From Candidatus Nitrospira nitrificans (GTDB taxonomy: Bacteria; Nitrospirota; Nitrospiria; Nitrospirales; Nitrospiraceae): 54,258 nt of DNA. The stretch spans positions 1 to 54,258 of the forward strand of contig NZ_CZPZ01000017.1 in the NCBI RefSeq assembly GCF_001458775.1, given 5' to 3'. The notes under the pieces are model-generated. The model worked only from the letters and a program-made list of their open reading frames with translations, did not search any database and was not told where the DNA came from. Below are positions 8,493 to 17,689 of this stretch, in pieces. How positions within the stretch are numbered: position 1 is the first letter of the stretch; each line of letters opens with the position of its first letter. The translations under genes were made by a program, and so were the position numbers.

Positions 8493-9470
8493 ATGAAGAC
8501 ACGATCGTTGTCATGGCTCGCGCTTCCGGTATTGCTGCTTCTTGGTGGGTGTCCGGAGGGTGGGGGCGGAGATGGAGGATTTGGAAACGGCGGTGGAATA
8601 AGTTCGCGAATAGCGTATGTCGCGAATAGCGGGTCCAACAATGTGTCGGGGTACATGATCGCAACAACCGGAGCTCTGACGACTATTATCGGTTCTCCAT
8701 TTTCTGGCGTAACGACTCCCTCTGCGATTACTGTGTCTGCCAACAGCGCATTCGTGTATGTCACCAATCAGGGTGGAGCAAACACGGTATCGGCATTCAG
8801 GATCAACAGCACGACGGGTGAGTTAACGCTTGTGGCAGGTTCACCCTTTGCGGCTGGGACCACCCCCAATGCGGTGACAGTCTCCCCCAACGGAAACTTC
8901 TTATACGTCGCAAATGGCGGTGGGAACGTGTCAGCCTACACCATCACGGCAGGCACGGGCGCACTCACGCCGGTGGCAGGTTCACCCTTTGCGGCTGGGA
9001 CCACCCCCAATGCATTGACAGTTTCCCCCAACGGAAACTTCTTATACATCGCAAATGGCGGTGGGAACGTGTCAGCCTACACCATCACGGCAGGCACGGG
9101 CGCACTCACGCCGGTGGCAGGTTCACCCTTTGCGGCTGGGACCACCCCCAATGCATTGACAGTCTCCCCCAACGGAAACTTCTTATATGTGACGAATGGC
9201 AGCAGCGACAACGTGTCGACGTTCACAATTGATGGGACTACAGGAGCATTGACATCACCAGCCACAATTGCTGCCGGCATATCGCCAAGCGGAGTTTCCA
9301 TTGAACCGAATGGTCTGTTTTTATACGTCGCCAACGGTGGCAGTAATAATGTATTGGCTTATACCATCACAGCAGGAACTGGCGCTCTGACTCCAGTCAG
9401 TGGCGCGTTGGGAAACCCCTTTTCCGCAGGAACGACACCGTCTGGTATCGCCATGCCTGGTCGGCCGTAA
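8493..9470 (+). CDS. Beta-propeller (YVTN-type) lipoprotein with tandem blade duplication
   Basis: A 325-residue lipoprotein. ATG 8493 is chosen because AAAGGA precedes it and it starts a signal peptide whose lipobox is LLGGC. A Gly-rich linker leads to about seven blades built on the pattern FLYVANGGGNVSAYTI-TGALTPVAGSPF-AGTTPNAVTVSPNG, the YVTN/lactonase-like propeller repeat. Three successive blades are almost identical at DNA level, with a 141-bp period, showing recent internal duplication. The protein is predicted to face the periplasm or cell surface. The next gene encodes a longer paralogue. No catalytic residues recognised; a binding role is likely. Confidence 0.82.
   Translation: MKTRSLSWLALPVLLLLGGCPEGGGGDGGFGNGGGISSRIAYVANSGSNNVSGYMIATTGALTTIIGSPFSGVTTPSAITVSANSAFVYVTNQGGANTVSAFRINSTTGELTLVAGSPFAAGTTPNAVTVSPNGNFLYVANGGGNVSAYTITAGTGALTPVAGSPFAAGTTPNALTVSPNGNFLYIANGGGNVSAYTITAGTGALTPVAGSPFAAGTTPNALTVSPNGNFLYVTNGSSDNVSTFTIDGTTGALTSPATIAAGISPSGVSIEPNGLFLYVANGGSNNVLAYTITAGTGALTPVSGALGNPFSAGTTPSGIAMPGRP
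8834..9190 (+). repeat. 141-bp in-frame tandem DNA repeat
   Basis: Units begin at 8834, 8975 and 9116, each with GGCAGGTTCACCCTTTGCGG. Units one and two are nearly identical over 141 bp; the third matches for about 70 bp before diverging. The period is 47 codons, one propeller blade, so unit gain or loss would keep the frame. Confidence 0.85.
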
Positions 9471-9493
9471 GTCTTCCCCCATCGGATAGAAAC

Positions 9494-9532
9494 AGGGAGC
9501 CTGCGGTTCATGAATCGAACCGCAGGCTCCCT
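9494..9532. terminator. Strong hairpin between the two beta-propeller genes
   Basis: AGGGAGCCTGCGGTTC (9494-9509) pairs perfectly over 16 bp with GAACCGCAGGCTCCCT (9517-9532), with a 7-base loop. It lies 24 bp after the first propeller gene. No T-tract follows on the plus strand, so it may be a Rho-assisted terminator or mRNA 3'-end stabiliser. Confidence 0.55.
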
Positions 9533-9703
9533 ATGCGCGAAGACGCTGATCTTGGAAACGTCAGTCATGCCACCGACATCCATCCAGCACTTCACCTCTT
9601 TTGCTCCCACTCACCGCGACTCTGTGTTGATCACACGTTCCAACGTGCCACACCCCAATTTACATCGTTGTCACGGCTTCGCACGGGTGTTATATACCAA
9701 GCT

Positions 9704-10963
9704 ATGGTCCGCCGAGACACTCACAACATTTTGATCCTGAAGCAGGCACTACTGGGAGGGCTCTTTTCATTGATAGTGCTCTCGTCAGGTTGTGGCGACG
9801 ACGGTGGTGGGGGTGGGGGATTTGGAGGAACCGGAGGAGGGACGTTAGGAGGGCTTGGCACCACATCGATCCTCTATGTCGCGAATACCGGCTCCGATAA
9901 TGTGTCGGGGTACGGCATCAATACAACAGGCGGAACCCTCACGGCGATTCCCGGTTCTCCGTTCTTGAACGTCTCGGGGCCTTCCGCCATGGCCGTGTCC
10001 TCCAATGGATTTTTTGCCTATGTGACGAACAGTCGAGCAAATAATGTGACGGCATTTAGAATTTCTACGGAAGGTGCGCTCCTATCGGTCCCGACGACGC
10101 CGTCCAATCCCAACCCGGTCTCGGTCGATGCCGCTCCCGGCGCATTGGCCATTGCCCCAAACACGAAACATGTGTATGTAGCGAGTAGCGGCATTGATAC
10201 GGTGACCGCGTTCAATCTAGAGGCCTCCGGCGCCTTGACATTGATACCGCAGACGTCCGGCGCCGCGAATCCTGTGGCCGTCAACGGATCGGATCCCGTA
10301 GCCATTGCGATCACGCCAAGCGGAACATTCCTCTATGTGGCCAACAGCGGGTCCAACAACGTCACGGCGTTTTCAATCGGAGCCACCGGGCTTGTCGGTC
10401 TGATCACTCCCTCCGGGGCAAATACCAATCCTCTCTCCACCGGCGGGACGGTGCCCAAAAGCATGGCCATTTCGCCGAACGGATCGTTTCTTTACGTGGC
10501 TAACAGCGGCTCTCATAATGTGACGGTCTTTCAAATCGGAGCAAACGGCCTCTTGACCTTGGTGCCGCCTGCGGGAGCCGGCACGAATCCTGTCTCCACA
10601 GGCAGTACGACTCCCAACTCCCTCATGATCTCCTCCAATGGACGATTCCTTTATTCCGCCAATGGTGGCGGCACGATATCGGCATTCACCATCGGGAGTG
10701 ACGGACTGTTAACGCTCGTGCCCGGCTCGGCGGGCAACCTCAATCCCGTCTCAGCAGGGATGAACGCAAATCCCGTAGCCCTGACGATGTCACCCGATGG
10801 GCGGTTCCTGTACGTCGCGAACGTGACGCCTCAAGGGGGTCGTGTGGCTGCGTATATCATCAACGTCGAAACAGGAACACTTGCCCCCTTGACCGCTCTG
10901 GTGGGTAATCCATTTTTAGCGGGAACCACGCCCTCTGCTATCGCGACGCCTGGTCGCCCATAG
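9704..10963 (+). CDS. Beta-propeller (YVTN-type) lipoprotein, long paralogue
   Basis: About 419 residues from ATG 9704, chosen because it begins a signal peptide (HNILILKQALLGGLFSLIVL) with lipobox LSSGC; the open frame extends upstream to 9533 but without signal-like sequence. After a Gly-rich linker come about seven blades with FLYVANSGSNNVTAF and SPNG signatures, some blades carrying an extra loop of the kind TNPVSTGSTTPNS. It shares the N-terminal SGCGDDGGGG architecture and the closing AGTTPSAIATPGRP with the gene upstream, so the two are tandem paralogues. Predicted envelope protein, ligand unknown. Confidence 0.78.
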   Translation: MVRRDTHNILILKQALLGGLFSLIVLSSGCGDDGGGGGGFGGTGGGTLGGLGTTSILYVANTGSDNVSGYGINTTGGTLTAIPGSPFLNVSGPSAMAVSSNGFFAYVTNSRANNVTAFRISTEGALLSVPTTPSNPNPVSVDAAPGALAIAPNTKHVYVASSGIDTVTAFNLEASGALTLIPQTSGAANPVAVNGSDPVAIAITPSGTFLYVANSGSNNVTAFSIGATGLVGLITPSGANTNPLSTGGTVPKSMAISPNGSFLYVANSGSHNVTVFQIGANGLLTLVPPAGAGTNPVSTGSTTPNSLMISSNGRFLYSANGGGTISAFTIGSDGLLTLVPGSAGNLNPVSAGMNANPVALTMSPDGRFLYVANVTPQGGRVAAYIINVETGTLAPLTALVGNPFLAGTTPSAIATPGRP

Positions 10964-11084
10964 TTCGTTGTCGAAACCTCTCCACTCACTGCCCAATTTT
11001 TCAGCCGGCCACACATCTTTGGGAACGCTCGGCTGCCATCGAGGCGTCGTTTCCGATAGGCGATCTCGCGGTACATGCTGCATC

Positions 11085-11225
11085 TGGTTCGTCGAGCAGG
11101 TTTACTGAACAGGTAGCCCTGGTACGTGCACAGCCTTGCAGGCGAAGATATGCCGCTTGTCTCGAGTCTCCACGCATCGGCCACGATAGGCCGTGCGTGC
11201 GCCCCCATGCCGATGATATGAGTAG
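11085..11225 (-). pseudogene. Decayed EAL-domain (c-di-GMP phosphodiesterase) C-terminus
   Basis: In the 360-bp gap between two convergent genes, the minus strand encodes pieces of an EAL domain end in different frames. One frame gives IIGMGA and PIVAD, a second gives VETR, a third gives RQAAYLRLQGC, and the first frame resumes with TYQGYLFSKPARR. In an intact EAL protein these lie in this order as AEGVET-(E/R)QAAYLR-x-GC-x-x-YQGYLFSKP. At least two frameshifts break it and the catalytic N-terminal part is absent. The rest of the gap (10964-11084, 11226-11324) shows nothing. Confidence 0.6.
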
Positions 11226-11324
11226 CATGCAGTCGGATGGAAACTTGCCGCGTTGAGACAGATCAGAAATGAGAGGGCCGATGGCGAGTTGATAAGGATA
11301 GGGGGCAACTATTGGGTCAACGAA

Positions 11325-12227
11325 TCAGGTCCTCCCGTGATACTGCAACCACATCAGCAGGTCACGCGTGACCTGCTCCGGCTTGTCTTCATGCACAAAA
11401 TGTCCGGCGTCGGCGACCGTCACCACCGTCAGCTGGTCGACCACATCGTGCAGCCTATCAAGATTCTGACTGACGAGTGCCTGATCCTGGACTCCCCAGA
11501 TCACCAGAGTAGGGACGTGAATGGTAGGATATCCCAACCTGCGCTGACGCAATGCCCCGCCGCCGCGGAGAGCCGCGCGATAGTAATTCACCATGGCTGT
11601 GAGGGCTCCCGGTTCGCAGGCTTGTCGTTGATACAGTTGAATAAGATCGTCCGGCATCTGCTTCGCCATACGCCGAAAGATCTCACCGATCATGCAACCA
11701 TGACCGGCGGACAATGCCTCTTCAGGAAGCCAGGGCAGTTGGAAAACTCCCATGTACCAGGAACGGTGCAACTGCCGCCAGTGCCGCACTTCCCGCTCAA
11801 AACAGGCGGGGTGGGGCGCGTTCACAATGATCAAGGCTTCTACACGCGTGGCGTGCCGCATCGCATAGTACCAGGCGATGATTCCACCCCAATCATGCCC
11901 GACCAGAATGGCCCGTTGAACCCGGGCGGCATCGAGAAGTCCGGTGACATCGTCCATCAAGGATTCGATTCGGTAGCTGTCAATGCCCGCTGGTCGCGTC
12001 GTGCCACCATATCCTCGGAGATCGGGCGCCCAGACCCGATACCCAGCCTGTGCCAGCGGATCAATTTGATGTCGCCACGAGATGGCGGATTCCGGAAACC
12101 CATGCAGGCAAAGTATCAGCTTCTCGCCGGACCCGGCCGTTGCCACTCGAACGGACAAGTGATTGGCCTCTACCCACTGGAATGAGAAGGTCGATAACTG
12201 GTGGGACGTGCGCCTGGAATCGTTCAT
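11325..12227 (-). CDS. Alpha/beta hydrolase, epoxide-hydrolase-like
   Basis: A 300-residue alpha/beta hydrolase. The oxyanion motif HGFPES (residues 42-47) and the nucleophile elbow GHDWGG (Asp112) are those of epoxide hydrolases and haloalkane dehalogenases, which use aspartate rather than serine. IWGVQDQAL supplies the acid and DAGHFVHED the catalytic histidine. A helical cap region spans about residues 140-220. HGFP and the cap tyrosines favour epoxide hydrolase over dehalogenase. No signal peptide, so cytoplasmic. It is transcribed towards the EAL relic; the physiological epoxide is unknown. Confidence 0.82.
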   Translation of the reverse strand: MNDSRRTSHQLSTFSFQWVEANHLSVRVATAGSGEKLILCLHGFPESAISWRHQIDPLAQAGYRVWAPDLRGYGGTTRPAGIDSYRIESLMDDVTGLLDAARVQRAILVGHDWGGIIAWYYAMRHATRVEALIIVNAPHPACFEREVRHWRQLHRSWYMGVFQLPWLPEEALSAGHGCMIGEIFRRMAKQMPDDLIQLYQRQACEPGALTAMVNYYRAALRGGGALRQRRLGYPTIHVPTLVIWGVQDQALVSQNLDRLHDVVDQLTVVTVADAGHFVHEDKPEQVTRDLLMWLQYHGRT

Positions 12228-12332
12228 GAACGTAGGAGGATGTCACGCCGGTCGGTGGATCTGCTACAGACACTTTGGTAAAAACTCAGAAATTGCTGTT
12301 CATATTCTCAGGGTCTCGCTAGGATACGTCAC

Positions 12333-12509
12333 ATGGATCAACCCACATTCATTTTCTCGCAAGATCAGGGCAAGTGGCGCGGCTATCTGCAAGGCTATCC
12401 TGACTACTCCGCACAAGGGGAGTCGTTCGAAGACCTGCAGTTCAAACTTCGTCAGCTCTACCGCGATCTCATCGTCGGCAAACCTTCCAACGTACGGAAA
12501 ATTGCCTGA
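12333..12509 (+). CDS. Small HicB-like antitoxin, apparently solitary
   Basis: A 58-residue protein: a short beta region (TFIFSQDQGKWRGYLQGYPDYSAQGE) followed by a helix (SFEDLQFKLRQLYRDLIVG) and RKIA. The pattern GYL-x-x-YPDY-x-x-QGE-x-x-x-DL is the hallmark of the short HicB-family antitoxins. No complete HicA partner is found: downstream 12510-12703 has no intact frame and upstream is the divergent hydrolase. It is the second solitary HicB-like gene in the window and not closely similar to the one at 2.8 kb. Confidence 0.6.
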   Translation: MDQPTFIFSQDQGKWRGYLQGYPDYSAQGESFEDLQFKLRQLYRDLIVGKPSNVRKIA

Positions 12510-12703
12510 CGATAGCCCACGCTGAGACACCAAGGCCAGAGCCGATGGCGCAAGCTGTCGCCTAACTCGCTCGCTCGGTTTACAGGGCGAGTCATGGTGA
12601 TGCGCTGGCTGACGCCGAGAGCGAACTGCCCTAACCGCAGGGTCGCTCCCAGTACAAGGGTGGAAGTGGCCCCTTTTGCAAACTTTCCTCTTGATCAAAA
12701 GCG

Positions 12704-14236
12704 CTAATGGGTTTTCTTTCGCACAATCGCCGCATGCGGATCACTCAAATTTTTCGACCCATCGCCATTCAGCACCGTGGTTCCCATCACAGCAGTCAGA
12801 CCGCCCGTCCGTCGGTTAGGTGACAGGTCGATGATTCCGAGTCCTGGACAGCTTCCGTCCGCCGCATGGCTGACCGTCAAGGGGAAGGGACCTCGCAAGG
12901 CAACGTAGATCCGATTACCCGTCGGGACTCCGCCGAGCGTCAGATCCGCCAAGTCCGGAGTCGGATCGTTTGTTCGAGTGGTACCGACAGTGCCACCGCA
13001 TACGCCGCTCGCCGTCAGGCTGTAGGAGCCTTCATGGCGTTTGTCCAGATCGTTCCATGGAGGAGAAAGTTTGAACACTTCCACATTGTTTCGGATGCGA
13101 TCTATTTGGTGCAGGTAGCCGGCTGCGCCCGACTGATTATTCCTGACGATCACCATGCCGTGAGCATCACGGTTGCCACCGGCCGGCAAATCGACCCCCG
13201 CGACCTTCCCATTGTCCGGATCTTGCCACCCCGCCACGGGAGCGGGTGTATTCGGCGGATTGAAGGCGGGGGCCTTAGGATAGTCCAAACCAAATCGGTA
13301 AATGGAAAACTCGGACATATTTGGACCGTGCGTGCCCGTATTCAGATGCATGAAGCCGTCGGCCTCTGCGCCGCCGCAGCCTGCGGCTCGCACCACCGAA
13401 AGATCGTACTCACCGACGATCGCCATTGGCATTGTCCCAACATCGACCACGAACATCCCGCCGCCGCCAAGTGTTGTGAAGACATGTCGATTGTCGCCGG
13501 CAGGGATCGGACAAATCGGTGCGTTTAACGCACGAATGCCGACCGCCTGTTTGGCCGCTCCTGTGGGAGTCGTCGCCAATTGTCCGTCCTGAACCGTGCC
13601 GGAGACAGAGCAGAGAATGCCGTCCGCTGCATCGACATCCACAGCTATCGGCTGCACAAGAATCCGCCCCGGTCCTCCGACTAAATCCAAACTCGCCGCA
13701 GCATTGAAGACGAAACTCTGCGGATCTCCTTGGGCGTTGCGCACGACATCGACTCGTTCCAGTATCCGGCCGTTCTGGTTGGCCACAATAATGCCCCGGC
13801 CATTCGGAATCCAAAAGCTCATATGGTTCTGGCGTCCCGTTGTCGTGCCGGTGGTACGGAACAAACAGACCGGCTTCTTCGTCCGCCCATCCACAATTCC
13901 CAAATGCCCACTGGAGACAAAGTTCAGTGCCATGTAGTCGTGATCCAGGCTAGGCAGTATGCCGTGCATTCGGCTCACATGGGCGCCGGTTGTCACGTCC
14001 GCGTTCGGGAAGAGATCAGCGGTCACATCAAGCACGGTTGGATTGTTGACCGGCGGAGTTTGATCCAAATCGGCGCCCTCATAGATGCGAATCTTTCCGC
14101 CGTGGGTGCCATTTGGCGTCGCGGATGTAATCCCTTGAGTATTGGCTTGATCACTGAGCCACACCTCGTACTCTTCTGCAGTGGCCATCCCCGGCAGGAA
14201 AAGGATCGCCAGGACTAATAGGTGAAGGATATTCAT
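12704..14236 (-). CDS. Exported protein of unknown function, propeller-like
   Basis: A 510-residue protein with a clear signal peptide (MNILHLLVLAILFLPGMATA, cleavage after residue 20) and AAGGAG 8 bases before the ATG. The mature part is rich in Gly, Asp and beta-forming segments (HLGIVDGRTKKPVC, RGIIVANQNGRILERVDVV, NRIYVALRGPFPLTVSHA), which suggests a beta-propeller of irregular blades. Several His-Gly pairs (DAHGMVIV, NTGTHGPN) could bind metal, but no known motif is complete. I do not recognise the family. It stands alone, flanked by the small HicB-like gene and the galM operon. Confidence 0.68.
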   Translation of the reverse strand: MNILHLLVLAILFLPGMATAEEYEVWLSDQANTQGITSATPNGTHGGKIRIYEGADLDQTPPVNNPTVLDVTADLFPNADVTTGAHVSRMHGILPSLDHDYMALNFVSSGHLGIVDGRTKKPVCLFRTTGTTTGRQNHMSFWIPNGRGIIVANQNGRILERVDVVRNAQGDPQSFVFNAAASLDLVGGPGRILVQPIAVDVDAADGILCSVSGTVQDGQLATTPTGAAKQAVGIRALNAPICPIPAGDNRHVFTTLGGGGMFVVDVGTMPMAIVGEYDLSVVRAAGCGGAEADGFMHLNTGTHGPNMSEFSIYRFGLDYPKAPAFNPPNTPAPVAGWQDPDNGKVAGVDLPAGGNRDAHGMVIVRNNQSGAAGYLHQIDRIRNNVEVFKLSPPWNDLDKRHEGSYSLTASGVCGGTVGTTRTNDPTPDLADLTLGGVPTGNRIYVALRGPFPLTVSHAADGSCPGLGIIDLSPNRRTGGLTAVMGTTVLNGDGSKNLSDPHAAIVRKKTH

Positions 14237-14415
14237 ACCGCGCTCCTTTCGTTGTAATGGGACCTATCGCATTGGCAATCGACCATGGTATTTTTTCGTA
14301 GGCCACAGTACTCCGAAAGAAGACGAGACTCAAGCCGAAAAAAACATCAACCGAATGCGAGGAAGTCGTAGAATCAACCGATTGGTAGGACACTGGCGGC
14401 AAGGAGCCTGGAACG

Positions 14416-15402
14416 TCAGAGCTGCGAAGGCCGAAACACGCTCTCAGGTTTGTTCAGGAAGCGATGCCGCACGGTATACCGTCCAGAGAATGTCTCGCCG
14501 GGAACGAGCCGCTTCAGCCCCCAGCCCGGATGATTGAACGCATCACTCGCGCAGGTCATCGGTTCGACGGCAAGCGCGGCTCGTGGCGCGTCTGCAATGG
14601 CATCTCCGGTATACACGACCACTGAGGAAAACGCGTGATCCATCGTAATATCGATTATGCGATTGCGCACCGTATCGCGCAGGGATGCCGTAGCCGTTCC
14701 TTGCGCGTCGCGTTCGAGCTGTACATAACAATGGTTGAAGCGCTGACAACCGATCTTGCGGAATCGCCGGTAGTCCCACGGCGTGCCGGTCACGCTCAGA
14801 ACCTTGCCCGTCGGAATAAGCCGCTCGTTGAATTCCAAATAGGCGGCTCCCGGAATCCGCACCTCAGCCTCGTCGATGGTGGTCGTTCCAACAGTGAAGT
14901 AGGGATGAAAACCGATTCCGACCGGTGCGGCCTGTTGCCCGACGTTTTGCACGGCGAATGTGCAGGTGAGGCCGGAGGCACCGAGGTCATACCCCACCTC
15001 GACAGCGAGTGAAAAGGGATAGCCTCGTCCGGCATACGCCTCGGCGTCGAGATGAATCTCAAATGTCACCCTGTTTGCGTTAGCGTCCCGCACGTGCCAC
15101 GGCAGGCTGCGGACGAATCCATGAATAGCATTCGGCCCTTCCTTGTCGTTGCATTCCAGTTCAAATCGCCGCCCATCGAACGAATAGCGCCCATCGCCGA
15201 TGCGGCCGGGAAACGGGATGAGTACGTCGCCCTGTCCGCCTTGCTTCCCGCCGCCACCCGAATAGCCCCACACGATATCCGTTTCCCGCCCTCCGTCGTT
15301 GAACAGCAAGTAGCGTCGTAACGAGGCTCCCCATGGAGAAACAACCACACGCTGGTTTTCAAACGCTAAGGAGAGTTCAGTATCCGGTGTGACAGGCGTC
15401 AT
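14416..15402 (-). CDS. Aldose 1-epimerase (galactose mutarotase family)
   Basis: A 328-residue GalM/YeaD-type protein that interconverts alpha and beta anomers of aldoses. It has NAIHGF with the first active-site histidine (His94), GIGFHPYF with the second (His166) and EPMT with the general-base glutamate near residue 290. The start at ATG 15402 overlaps the stop of the upstream monooxygenase gene as ATGA, which supports this start against an in-frame TTG at 15444. The two genes are therefore translationally coupled. No signal peptide. Sugar specificity not deducible. Confidence 0.85.
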   Translation of the reverse strand: MTPVTPDTELSLAFENQRVVVSPWGASLRRYLLFNDGGRETDIVWGYSGGGGKQGGQGDVLIPFPGRIGDGRYSFDGRRFELECNDKEGPNAIHGFVRSLPWHVRDANANRVTFEIHLDAEAYAGRGYPFSLAVEVGYDLGASGLTCTFAVQNVGQQAAPVGIGFHPYFTVGTTTIDEAEVRIPGAAYLEFNERLIPTGKVLSVTGTPWDYRRFRKIGCQRFNHCYVQLERDAQGTATASLRDTVRNRIIDITMDHAFSSVVVYTGDAIADAPRAALAVEPMTCASDAFNHPGWGLKRLVPGETFSGRYTVRHRFLNKPESVFRPSQL

Positions 15403-15779
15403 GGTCGCGCAGTATAGCACTGCATCAATGAATGGCGAAGCCAAGCTTGACGTGCCGGAATCCCATCACACCACGTCATTTCATGACAGTATATCGACAG
15501 ATCTCCGGGCTCGGCGGCCAACAATCCCGCCAACCGTTGCAGCGCAATGGAAATGTGCGAGGTGACGAAATGTGCCCGTTCCGCTGCCGCACTCGCCCAT
15601 TGTTGGACGAAGACAAAGTCGGTTGGATCGGAGCCATTCTGCAGAAGCTCGTAACTTAGGCATCCCGATTCGCGGCGTGTCGGTTCAACCAGCGCGGATA
15701 AGATGTCCCGAACCTGTGCGACATACTCTGTCTTAGCCCTGACACGGGCAATCACTCTGAGAGAAGGATCCGGAGCCAT
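15399..15779 (-). CDS. Antibiotic biosynthesis monooxygenase (ABM/YgiN-like) domain protein
   Basis: A roughly 126-residue protein with a ferredoxin-like ABM domain: LRVIARVRAKTEYVAQVRDILSAL, then ESGCLSYELLQN, FVFVQQW and HFVTSHI. Members are small cofactor-free oxygenases or quinol-handling enzymes, usually dimeric. ATG 15779 is preferred to ATG 15791 because GGAG lies 7 bases before it. The C-terminal extension after residue 100 is longer than in minimal ABM proteins. The stop overlaps the galM start by 4 bp. Reaction unknown. Confidence 0.78.
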   Translation of the reverse strand: MAPDPSLRVIARVRAKTEYVAQVRDILSALVEPTRRESGCLSYELLQNGSDPTDFVFVQQWASAAAERAHFVTSHISIALQRLAGLLAAEPGDLSIYCHEMTWCDGIPARQAWLRHSLMQCYTARP

Positions 15780-15970
15780 GTCGCTCTCCATTCAATATAT
15801 CGAGATCGTCAAAGATCAATATCCATACAGAGTGAGTCTACTGCAAGGCGGGAGTTTCATCACCTGCTGGCATTCGCAAGGGGCAAAGGGATAGACGGCC
15901 CCTTCGAAGCGCAACGTGACGTACATTTGCCTGACCAAGAGGGAGCACGTGCTCCCGAGATGGAAACAGC

Positions 15971-16429
15971 TTACTTTGTAAAAGGATGACCGGCCGTCTG
16001 CCACTCTTCAAGACTCATGACGACCGCCGTCGGTCGCGTGAATCCGAGATCCTGGAGAGATTGCGCGGCGAGCGAGGCTCGATTCCCGCTTTGGCATTGC
16101 AGAATGAGAGGGCGATCCATCTCAGTCTTGGCGGGAAAATCCACATGACTCCAGATTTTGAATTCGAGCACGCCGCGAGGAATATTAATCGCTCCGGGCA
16201 CATGCCCGGCCGCGTACTCATGCGGCTCTCGTACGTCCACAATCAAGGCAGCACCAGGATTCTCAACAAGCTTCCGATACTCGTCCATGCCGATCGTCTT
16301 CACCTGCTTCTGCGCCGCTTCCACCTTCTGCTTCACTAACGGAGGGAAACCCTGGGAGAAGACCGACAAAGGGAACGAGAACACTGCACTCAGAATGACG
16401 GCCAGTGGGAGTACGATCAAGGCGCGCAT
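15971..16429 (-). CDS. Periplasmic rhodanese-domain protein
   Basis: A 152-residue protein with an N-terminal signal peptide (hydrophobic residues about 3-25, cleavage near VFSQG). The single rhodanese domain spans about residues 45-150: LIVDVREPHEYAAGHVPGAINIPRG, then the active-site loop CQSGNRA with Cys112, which carries the persulfide in sulfurtransferases, and the closing EEWQTAGHPF. A catalytic cysteine plus signal peptide indicates periplasmic sulfur transfer or a redox role. It stands alone on the minus strand. Confidence 0.85.
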   Translation of the reverse strand: MRALIVLPLAVILSAVFSFPLSVFSQGFPPLVKQKVEAAQKQVKTIGMDEYRKLVENPGAALIVDVREPHEYAAGHVPGAINIPRGVLEFKIWSHVDFPAKTEMDRPLILQCQSGNRASLAAQSLQDLGFTRPTAVVMSLEEWQTAGHPFTK

Positions 16430-16835
16430 ATTTCTCCTTCCAGACGGTTTGATGCACGAGGAATTTGAGAAGAGAGTGTAGCGGGGTCTTTGCCTCGACT
16501 CAAGAGTTGGTTAAAGCCCTGGGATGAACGGCAGCGCCGGTGGTCAATCCATGACCAATCCAGGGACCAGCCTTTCTCTCATGGCTCATAATGAGGTGCA
16601 GCCGCTCCGAGGTTCAGAGCACAGATCTCGTGATGGATGTGAAATGCACTTGAGTACGCGCGCCGAGCGCCCATGTCCGGTGAAAAGTAGTGATCTTACG
16701 TTCGTATCGTTTGATCGGAAGGGGAGACGAAAGAATAGGGAGCCATTGCTCCCAACGAGATCTTGGGAGATACTAGGGCACGATTCAGAACAGTTGCCAT
16801 TCGCCGAGGTTGTTCGGAAAAGAACCGGAGGTGCC
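16430..16835. other. Divergent intergenic region, no gene supported
   Basis: About 400 bp between the divergent rhodanese and pyrophosphatase genes. The pyrophosphatase frame is open back to 16524 but the extra 104 codons have no family similarity and ATG 16836 has the good ribosome-binding site. It presumably carries both promoters and a long leader; nothing more specific seen. Confidence 0.5.
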
Positions 16836-17564
16836 ATGAGAGAGCGAAAGGGAAAGACAAGGGGAGAGGATACGGACAAGGCGACTGCGATGCGAGCGGG
16901 AAGCGATCCCTTTCAACGCCTGCTTGGGCTGATGTTTAAGGCGCATCCGTGGCATGGTGTATCGATCGGGGAGGAAGCTCCGGATGTGGTCACGGCCTAC
17001 ATCGAAATCGTCCCCACCGATACGGTCAAATATGAAGTGGACAAGAACAGCGGCTTTCTCAAGGTGGATCGGCCTCAGCGCTTTTCCAACTGCTGTCCCG
17101 TTTACTATGGACTCATTCCGCAGACCTACTCAGGAGACCAAGTCGCCGGCATCTTCGCCAAACGAGCTCGCCGCAAGGGCATGGTGGGAGACGGTGATCC
17201 GCTTGATATCTGTGTGTTGTCGGAGAAGAGCATTCCACACAGCGACATCCTCCTTACGGCGCTGCCGATCGGCGGGTTGAGCCTGGCCGACGGCGGCGAG
17301 GCCGACGACAAGATCATCGCCGTGATGCGAGACGATGCCGTCTACGGAGGCTTCACGGACATTTCAGAATGTCCGGGGGCCCTCATGGATCGACTTCAGC
17401 ATTATTTTTTGACCTATAAGAGTGCGCCCGGGACCACGCATCATAAAGTTGAAATCACCAGCGTGTATGGACGGGAGGAAGCGCGGAAAGTCATCCGTGC
17501 CAGCCATGCCGACTATCGCGCGAAGTATCCGGAGTTGGGTTCCTTATGGCCGAAGAATCTCTAG
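16836..17564 (+). CDS. ppa: Inorganic pyrophosphatase (family I)
   Basis: A 242-residue soluble pyrophosphatase hydrolysing PPi to phosphate, which pulls biosynthetic reactions forward. The family I signature DGDPLD is at residues about 119-124, and the surrounding YYGLIPQTYS, KRARRKGMVGDGD and DDKIIAVMRDD segments carry the metal- and phosphate-binding residues. It is longer than the 175-residue E. coli-type enzyme, with about 45 extra N-terminal residues. ATG 16836 follows GGAGG by 5 bases. Monocistronic. Confidence 0.85.
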   Translation: MRERKGKTRGEDTDKATAMRAGSDPFQRLLGLMFKAHPWHGVSIGEEAPDVVTAYIEIVPTDTVKYEVDKNSGFLKVDRPQRFSNCCPVYYGLIPQTYSGDQVAGIFAKRARRKGMVGDGDPLDICVLSEKSIPHSDILLTALPIGGLSLADGGEADDKIIAVMRDDAVYGGFTDISECPGALMDRLQHYFLTYKSAPGTTHHKVEITSVYGREEARKVIRASHADYRAKYPELGSLWPKNL

Positions 17565-17689
17565 CCCGGAATAGCCTTCAACCCCGTTCCATTCATGAAA
17601 CGTTCCGTTTCTAAGTACTGAGGGAGGTTGGGTTAGAAAGACGTAGAGACGGCCTGCCTAGGGTAATGACACCCAACAGAAACCAGCGA

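Noticed and set aside
12510-12703. Possible HicA remnant after the short HicB-like gene
   Set aside because: I tried all plus-strand frames; small patches resemble nothing convincing and no HicA core (G-x-x-x-x-x-x-GSH-x-x) could be assembled.
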